Positions 57,501-64,000 of a stretch of 64,000 nt of DNA are shown piece after piece. A program made the position numbers and the translations under genes. Source of the stretch: Lojkania enalia. Its lineage: Eukaryota > Ascomycota > Dothideomycetes > Pleosporales. The notes beneath the pieces were generated by a model, which did no database searches, was not told the DNA's origin, and saw only the letters and a program-made list of their open reading frames with translations. The DNA is taken from contig ML986717.1 of assembly GCA_010094045.1 (NCBI GenBank), positions 5,851 to 69,850 of the forward strand. Direction: 5' to 3'. Numbering within the stretch: the stretch's first letter is position 1; the number at the start of each line of letters is the position of its first letter.

Positions 57501-58200
57501 AATGCCTAGTGCCGGCCTTTTACGACTCCAACTAGGCCACACGAACCATATTTGGGGCCAGAACGTGCTTGGAGCGTTCCATTTAGAGCCTCACGTAATT
57601 TTCTGACCTTAAACTTTCCCTTCCTCCCCTAGCGTCTCGTACCTCGTAACTCATGACTCTCTCCCGCTCCCAATCGTTCCTTCCAGTGGCTATGCTGCAT
57701 GCGTATGAATTTATTGCCCGCCACGGGGGATTCGAATGCAGCCTTCAAATCCCGACACAGTGGTACTCGCTTCTTTTTTTCTGATTTACGCAACCATATT
57801 ATCAATATCGATCGACATGCAGATACCGTCATGTCTCCTGTTCCCAGTGGCCGTGTTGGCCTTTTTCCCGGGCTGTTTTACAATTCCCACGTCTGGCCAG
57901 GCTTGTCCGTATGCGAAGTTTCACTCCTCATCCTTCTTTTTTGTTTTTTTTTATGTTCTAGCGACATGCTTGACACTCTAGCGAGATTCTGAAGATTGAC
58001 GACGGCCGAAACTGGTCAATCCACCAGTCGAACAACTATGATGCAAAGATAAGTCGCAAAATAGGACTCCGAATCGCATGGCGATAGGATAGCCACACCA
58101 AGTGCTACTCGATCTAGACGGTTGTACGAAAGAAAATAGCTCGTTATGTAGTGGTCTCGCCACGAGCACGCCCGGATCCTCTCTACCCCATTCAACATGA
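54591..58200. other. C/CT-rich block without a resolvable gene
   Basis: About 3.6 kb with clearly higher GC content than the rest of the window, especially 54.8-57.5 kb. Many overlapping frames up to 193 codons are open on both strands, which is expected in GC-rich DNA because stop codons are rare. None has family-like text, splice structure or a convincing start. A (CATA)n microsatellite lies near 55032-55051, and a GCTGCT/GCAGCA-rich patch near 55880-55925. It may be the long 5' leader and promoter of a gene, but no coding start could be tied to it. Confidence 0.4.
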
Positions 58201-59545
58201 CCACCCCCTCTTGTGATGTTTAATCAAAAGACGACGTTGGAGCATGTCCGCTCTTTCTCCATCTTCCTCTAGATCACTCTGGGAATATACAAAATCAATA
58301 CTTCAGGCTTCAAAACTGTTCCCCTTCTTAATATCCCTCGCGTTCCTTTGTGCTTCATCGTTGAATTCTATTTATTTTTGAACCTATCGATGTCTACGTC
58401 ATGATGTCGTAACGCCGGCCCCTTGAAAGAGGCATTCTGTGGAAGGAAAGGCAGCATCAACTTCAGAATTAAGATTTTCAGCTACCTACGCTTCTAGGGC
58501 GATGTCTCCCTTGCACCTCAGCAATGACCTAGGTTGGAAGCTGTAGAAGAGCCAGACAGCGAAGCTTCAGCTCTTTAAATAGTTGTTTTGTCGAATATCG
58601 CATTTACACTCCCAAAGTCTTTTCAGGTATAGGACCCTACCGGTGAGAGCACTATTGCCGGCCCGGAATGCGCTTCGTACTCTCCATCTTTGGACTATAG
58701 TTTGGGGATTCAGTCTGTAGCTTGAGCTTCGTTGTTTGCTTTGCTTTGTTTTTCCTCTAGCCCGCCAAGTACTGTCCTATCTACATGCGCTATCTATCTC
58801 CCTCTACCTAAGGCGGTTCTAAGATTGGCTCGGTTTGTTGTCACGTGATCCTGCTACTAAGCACTGCCCGACGCACTTATGTATCTTATAATCAAGGACT
58901 ACCTCTAGCCATAGAGAGAGGCCATAGACAGACCAATTTACCGTTTTCCGAAACATCATGTGAGGGTTGCTATATCCTACATGTCGAACTCTTCCCTTGT
59001 AGTTCGGAGTCTTTTGCTTCGAATGGAATATCTAGTGAAGGAAGCTTTTAATTCATCTCGATCGCCTTTTTTTTTTAGTAGAAGACTTGCGAAAACTTGA
59101 ATGCCTATTTTCCTTACCCTTTTTTGGTGTAAAAGCACCTAATATGGCCATGTTATTGCGGCGTGTATGTTAGTAGGTCACAGTTATGCTCTTGCGCAGC
59201 ATGTTATAGGGTAGTGGGATATAGAGTGGAGTATACAATGTGGCTGAGGTGCGATGGTGCAATAAGCTTTGCACAATTGGACCTTTCCAGTACTAGATTC
59301 TCCAGAGCCGCCTTCTGATCTAGGTTTTGCAATGATGCTCTATGTCATATTAATCTCTCATCTTCTTTTCGTATTCCGTAACCGCCCTCGCGTCTTAAAG
59401 CTCGTCGCCGCAGGAGCACGAAACGGCAGTCAACAGACCGCCAGAGTTATCGCACTTCAGAATTTATATAGCACAAATGTGTTACAAGTTGAAAATAAGC
59501 TTGAATTTCAAATGATATATATAAAAGCTGTATTGGGAATTTAGC
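58201..59545. other. Intergenic, no gene seen
   Basis: About 1.3 kb of spacer with short frames only. Confidence 0.4.
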
Positions 59546-59714
59546 AAGTCTGCCGAGTTGTATCGGATACCGTCGTACGATATAAAATCACGCCGGATAT
59601 CAGGTAATATACCCCTTTTCTGTGTATATAAGTATGGCCTGCTAGCCATCCGCAATCAAAGCAGTTCAGTTCCTCATATCCCTCCCTGAGACATGATTCG
59701 TCTCTCACAACAAA
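59546..59714 (-). repeat. Dispersed repeat, copy B (inverted partner of 41.8 kb copy)
   Basis: The reverse complement matches 41844-42020. In its own direction it begins tgttgtgagagacgaatc and ends near gatacaact. The two copies lie about 17.6 kb apart in opposite orientation. A T18 tract lies just outside at about 59765-59782. Confidence 0.6.
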
Positions 59715-60225
59715 AGCAACCGATTTAGAAATATGAAACCGTGAATCCGTACGCTTCATTTTAATTTTTTTTTTTTTTTTTTCTGCTCAAATCCACGATA
59801 CCCATAATACGAACACCTTACATAGGAACTCTGGAGCTATGATATATGCTATAAGGTTACATGTATCGCACGATCCCTATTATAGATTAGCCCGATATCA
59901 TGTGATGCCTGGAACAGATAGTATAAATAGCCTTGATCCTCCATAGATATCAATCAATACAGTCTTTCCTCCTCATATACTCCGATACTTTACATATGCG
60001 ATATGGACAGGGAATATTTCCTATATAGATATAGCTGCAACTACTACCCTAGAAGCAATCAGAGCCGAAATCTGCTGATCGACGGTATTACCAAGCGGTG
60101 ACTCAACGCGACGGTCCCTAGGTCCTCCATCGTTCTCCATTCTCGTCGAAAGCGCGAAAGATGCTTCCCCGTCTTCTCAACTGATATTTAGCAGCTACTT
60201 TATAGTATATTTGAGGCTCTCAATA
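59715..60225. promoter_or_regulatory. Upstream region of the N-acetyltransferase gene
   Basis: No gene. Contains a T18 tract near 59765 and a TATAAATAG string near 59920. The nearest 100 bases before the ATG at 60226 are AT-rich. Confidence 0.35.
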
Positions 60226-61245
60226 ATGTCTGCGTACTCACCCGAGCAAGTATCTGCCTTCGTCGAATACATCGGACTTCCGGCAAAGTACCATGTTGAA
60301 AACAATCCACAGCACGGCCTCGAATTTCTCACTGCGTTGCATATTCACACAATATCCGCAGTGCCGTATGAAAATCTTTCATTGCACTACTCTCCCACAC
60401 ATACGATATCCATCGATCCCCACGATGCGTTCCAGAAAGTTGTTGGTAATCGTCGAGGACGAGGCGGCTACTGCATGGAAGTCGGCATCTTCTTCAATCA
60501 CATCCTCCGAGGCCTTGGATTCAAAGCCTACACAGTGGGAGTCCGAATCCGTTTGAGAGAAGCCGGCGCGCCGGCTGGCAACTACATTGGCTGGTCTGCG
60601 GTTCCTCTTCCTCTCTCATCTCTAAACATGCTAAAGATTAAAACTAGGGTGCATATAGTGAACATAGTAACACTGCCTAGCGGTGCAAAGTACATGCTCG
60701 ATGTCGGCTTCGGCGGAGATGGCGCCACGAAACCCCTCCCTCTGCTCTCTGGCCATTCCACTCACAACCTGGGCAACCAAGAAATCCGCCTCATCTACGA
60801 CCACATCCCCACCCAAACACACCGCACCGAGGCCTCGAAACTCTGGATCTACCAATATCGCAATGGCCCCCATCTTCCCTGGAACTCCTTCTACGCCTTC
60901 CCTGAGCTCGAGTTCTTGGAATCCGATTTTCGTATCATGAATTGGTATACCGGCAGTCATCCCGAGTCCTTTCAGGTCTTTACCTTACTAGTTATTAAGT
61001 TTTTGAAAAGGGAAAAGGAGGGAGCAAAAAATGGGGAACAAGAGGTTTATGGGAAAAGGATGTTGGTCAATGGGACAGTCAAGGAGAATCTTGGTGGTAG
61101 GACTAGAGTTGTTCAGGAGTGTGCAACGGAAGAAGAGAGAGTGAGGGCGTTGGAGGGGTTGTTTGGCATTATTTTGACAGGCGAGGAGAGAGAGGGGATA
61201 ATGGGACATCCCACCGAGTTAAAGGGGACTAGCAGGGGTGGTTAG
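60226..61245 (+). CDS. Arylamine N-acetyltransferase
   Basis: Exons 60226-60593 and 60648-61245, 321 residues. The 54-nt intron has an unusual donor (GTCTGC) and is a multiple of three, so the unspliced frame is also open. Splicing is preferred because it turns GW...HIVNIVTLP into the family's normal spacing. The Cys-His-Asp catalytic triad is then C83 (RGGYCMEVG), H125 (VHIVNIV) and D141 (MLDVGFGG). The start at 60226 gives an N-terminus of usual length. The enzyme transfers acetyl (or malonyl) groups from CoA to aromatic amines. In moulds, homologues detoxify anilines and benzoxazolinones from plants. Cytosolic; no targeting signal. Confidence 0.88.
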   Translation: MSAYSPEQVSAFVEYIGLPAKYHVENNPQHGLEFLTALHIHTISAVPYENLSLHYSPTHTISIDPHDAFQKVVGNRRGRGGYCMEVGIFFNHILRGLGFKAYTVGVRIRLREAGAPAGNYIGWSAVPLPLSSLNMLKIKTRVHIVNIVTLPSGAKYMLDVGFGGDGATKPLPLLSGHSTHNLGNQEIRLIYDHIPTQTHRTEASKLWIYQYRNGPHLPWNSFYAFPELEFLESDFRIMNWYTGSHPESFQVFTLLVIKFLKREKEGAKNGEQEVYGKRMLVNGTVKENLGGRTRVVQECATEEERVRALEGLFGIILTGEEREGIMGHPTELKGTSRGG

Positions 61246-61675
61246 CTCGATTATCTAATATGCAGCGTATTGCATGGAGTCGGAATTTATTCATACACTG
61301 TTTTCAAGAAATGATCAATGTTTAAGCTGGCTTATTACATCTCACTACTGACTTCGAGACGTTAAAATCGACACGTAATTATAGTAGTCTTTTTTATTCC
61401 ATAGACAATGAGAATAAAATAGTTGTTAGCTTATAATCAAGAAAGAAATTATAGATTATAAGGTAGAGATTCATGTTTACAAAGACATTTCCGACATAGC
61501 TGGATGTTTACAGTAACTCTCACTCACCAGCATTCCTAGATTTAGGTCACGCGGTAGAAATATTTCCACCTAGGTACGGTTACATTTTGTGAATATGTCC
61601 TATAACGTTTGTAAACTGCTTTAAAGTTCTTGAAGAGTTATATTATGAATTTCTGCACTGTTTGGAGAACACTAG
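61246..61675. other. Intergenic, no confident gene
   Basis: About 430 AT-rich bases downstream of the acetyltransferase gene. The degenerate gene to the right may begin in here. Confidence 0.35.
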
Positions 61676-62874
61676 ATGAAAGATAAAGCTTTTCCTGTAG
61701 GAGGCAATCACTGTTATCCGGTGCTGCAGCTGTGCCAAGCTGCTAAGGGAGGGTACGCTTGCTCTTCTCGATCCTGCAAGCAACTCGAACCTCCCACAAC
61801 TCCTTCCCCTGACAGCAAGCTATACAAATACAATCAGGACGATAATAAAATGTGTAAGCGTGGCACGATTGAAAACTTTATTCGTTATGCGCGAGGCCAC
61901 TAAGCGAAGAGATAGGATAAAGCACAGAGAAGTTGCACTCACGGTGCGGGAGAGTAGTGAGTGAACACAATCAATCTCGGGGTATGGGACATATCTAATC
62001 ATAATAGAACGAAATCTATTAATGAACTAGGTGAGGAAGCGCCAAAGGCCAAAAAGCTGGAGCATAAGTAGTTACGATAGGGAGAGAAGAGGGATCAAGC
62101 TCAGGGCGTGGAGTCCTAGCGGGAAAATAATTCTTAGCAGACGGATATAGAGATTGATGGGGGCTTGAAGTCTGCCAACAAAGCTATGGAAGAGACGCAG
62201 GAATCTGTAGATGAGGTTGTCGAGCAAAAAAAAAATACCTTGACTAGGTCACCGATGGCGAGTTGACAAGTTTCGAAGAAGGCGAAAGCAACCATATTGC
62301 TCTCAACTTGCTTCAATTTACTCTAGCAGCCCTGAAGTAAAACAAAGTCATATCCACGGAAAGGTATTTTTAGATACACCTCGCGTTTGGTGAGACTATG
62401 CTCGTAAACGACGTTCTAGACGGACACTGGGAGCTGTCCTCCGGAACAGTGGTAGCTCTTTGGGCGATTGCCACCCGCAGGTTGCAATAGTCGCAGCCGC
62501 TTTTATTCTTTGAAATTAGTGACACAGTCCATGACAGCAGGGGCAAGAATCGTACTATCCTTTCAACCGGCATTTTTTGGCGATCGGCGTTCCAGACTGA
62601 GGCCTTTATTAACCTAGCAATCACTTCAGTAAATGAAATTTCGGTAGAGACCCAATTAGAATATTTCCACGGTACGCAAGGCTTCCGAAACGAGTTTGCC
62701 TTCCTTAGAAATGGATACTTGAGGGTGAGGATGCCGAAGAATTTTCTTGAAAGCAGTGTTATATCAAATACGGATGACGAGGATAATGACAACGCAATCA
62801 TTGGGCTCTTGGTATTCAAATACCAAAGTAGAATGTGTGGAGATCTAGTGTATAAGGTCGAACAAGTTAGATAA
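61676..62874 (+). pseudogene. Degenerate gene of unknown family
   Basis: From an ATG at 61676, one plus-strand frame can be read to about 62240 through several stops. After a frame change at an A10 run near 62225-62234 it continues to a stop at 62872-62874. The last 128 codons are open (after a TAG near 62498-62500) and have balanced, protein-like composition: QPLLFFEISDTVHDSRGKN, SAFQTEAFINLAITSVNE, EYFHGTQGFRNEFAFLRNG. Upstream segments include GVWDISNHNRTKSINELGEE and LKSANKAMEETQESVDEVVE, suggestive of a coiled coil. The number of stops in the upstream part is close to chance, so only the 3' part is well supported. The minus strand is also open there for 170 codons but reads less like protein. 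Family not recognised. Confidence 0.38.
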
Positions 62875-63840
62875 GTAAACATAAAGGATTAGGATACTCG
62901 TGGAGCGACCAATGCGTATACGGACTCAGCTTATAAGTTGTCGGACGAGTAATGTAGTGTCTACTCTAATATATGATATATGATGGAGACTTTATGTTGT
63001 GTCTAGGTGTCGGGGCTAAGACCAAAAATCTGCTTTCAAGCGTACTGTAGTTTTTTAGGAGACAAATTTCCAGCATCTATATTTACTCCAAACTGTCATG
63101 AAAGGGACTCGATACCATCGGGGTGGGCTTGAAATATAATAAGCACTTATTCCTCCCTGGTTTTCTCGGGACCGTGTACAATTCTTTAAGAATTTTACAA
63201 TAAGACTATGGCGGTAAACTCGACTTGGAAATCCTCCAAAAATTTTCTCTCTTCGGCGTGTCGATTGTGGGATAAGACTAGGTCGGACTGAGAAGATTAA
63301 GATGTGACCCTAGAAAATCTGCTCACTATTATGAGACAGTCTCAATACGTTTCGACCCCTGAGCCAAGGAAATATCCGAGGCTCGCATGCATAGCAGATG
63401 GCTTTAGCATATCGGAATATCAAGGCACCGATGCTAAAGTGAAAGGCGCTGCACGTGGCCCTGCCCAGCTTTCATCTTCACCTTGTGCAAAAAGTTTTCC
63501 CTAGCCCCGTTTTATTTTGGTCGACACCACTTCTTCCCCGTTCGTTGCATCATCACTCTTCTGCGTTAATCGTTCTCACTGAGCGGATTTGCTTGGTTAC
63601 TGACCGTGTAAAGGTTTGATCCTAACGCTTGTTACCCGGTGCACCGCGCATCGCGGGATCCGGTGGATGACTCACGCGTTTGCTAGGTATCAAACCAAGC
63701 CTCGCACGATTATACGAGGCGCATCGAGCATGTGTTACCGAGTCTCTTCGCACATCTCACAAAGACAACTCTTAAACCCGGATGGGAAGCGAAATATCGT
63801 TAGTTGCGATCGCCTTGGACTTGGAACTTTTGCTAATTGA
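62875..63840. other. Intergenic, no confident gene
   Basis: No supported gene. A plus-strand frame at 63616-63840 and one at 63304-63504 are open but not convincing. Confidence 0.35.
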
Positions 63841-64000
63841 GTTGGGATAGTAAACTTACCGAAGGGGATAAGCACAATTCTGAAGCTGAATCAGCCGAAA
63901 TGCCGCCCTTCGGGCTGTATCCAATCCCTCGCCATCACCTTTATGGCGGGGAAGTGAAGCGTCCGATGTACAACACAAAAGACTTTGAGGATGATGTAGT
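63841..64000 (+). CDS. Possible partial gene running off the right edge
   Basis: One plus-strand frame is open from a TAA at about 63835 to the window end and reads like protein (SEAESAEMPPFGLYPIPRHH; GGEVKRPMYNTKDFEDDV). The first ATG in it is at about 63900. Reading further left in the same frame gives protein-like text broken by TAG and TAA codons, so it could be the 3' part of a decayed gene or a first exon starting here. Family not recognised. Confidence 0.28.

Noticed and set aside
62370..62882. 170-codon minus-strand frame
   Set aside because: The opposite strand has the more protein-like reading over the same bases; the minus frame shows biased Ser/Arg/Leu text without motifs.
63612..63622. 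Box B-like ggtttgatcct
   Set aside because: No box A upstream at the right distance.
1..64000. CRISPR array, rRNA, origin or bacterial operon signals
   Set aside because: None seen; gene structure is eukaryotic with short spliceosomal introns.

Overview
The window looks like nuclear DNA of a filamentous ascomycete (Pezizomycotina, possibly Leotiomycetes). Most genes carry short introns of 46-60 nt, a few up to about 115 nt, with GTRNGT-like donors, CTRAY branch sites and YAG acceptors. The gene families are typical of moulds: DUF4246, a BIM1-like copper protein, a SAT4/PTH11-type rhodopsin-domain protein, vanillyl-alcohol oxidase, arylamine N-acetyltransferase, MFS and CAX transporters. The left edge holds AT-rich, decayed transposon copies whose differences are mostly C-to-T and G-to-A, as repeat-induced point mutation (RIP) would leave. 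Gene density is low, with several long stretches without genes. All models were spliced by eye.

Left part (1-14.8 kb): decayed repeats and pogo/Fot1-like remnants (1-2.7 kb); a BIM1-like anchored copper protein (4.05-5.04 kb, minus); a secreted Cys-rich, probably GPI-anchored protein (5.96-6.75 kb, plus); an AIF/AMID-type flavoprotein (7.18-8.58 kb, plus); a DUF4246 protein (9.7-12.0 kb, minus); a seven-repeat PLL-like lectin (13.7-14.8 kb, minus).

Middle (14.8-40 kb): a 3 kb desert; a GH2 glycosidase (18.8-21.0 kb, plus); a membrane-anchored fucose-type lectin with an apparent 1-nt frameshift (21.3-23.0 kb, minus); a protein whose layout recalls gasdermins (25.0-26.0 kb, minus), divergent from a TPR protein (26.5-28.2 kb, plus); a CAX-type Ca2+/H+ exchanger broken by one in-frame TAG (29.8-31.4 kb, plus); a rhodopsin-domain membrane protein (31.9-33.2 kb, minus); a 3 kb desert; a DHA1-type MFS transporter (36.3-38.2 kb, minus); a Ser/Pro-rich single-pass protein (39.0-39.9 kb, minus).

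Right part (40-64 kb): an interrupted reading frame (41.3-41.7 kb); a dispersed repeat at 41.84-42.02 kb with an inverted partner at 59.55-59.71 kb; an unknown four-exon gene (44.4-45.5 kb, minus); a vanillyl-alcohol-oxidase-type flavoenzyme (45.9-47.8 kb, minus); a coiled-coil protein (48.4-49.5 kb, minus); a stop-riddled pseudogene (52.05-52.8 kb, minus); a 272-residue unknown protein (53.8-54.6 kb, minus); a C- and CT-rich block without a resolvable gene (54.6-58 kb); an arylamine N-acetyltransferase (60.2-61.2 kb, plus); a probable degenerate gene (61.7-62.9 kb, plus). Within about 10 kb sit two unrelated beta-propeller lectins and a GH2 enzyme, suggesting glycan handling or defence. The divergent gasdermin-like/TPR pair is the most interesting lead, but its family assignment is by eye only.
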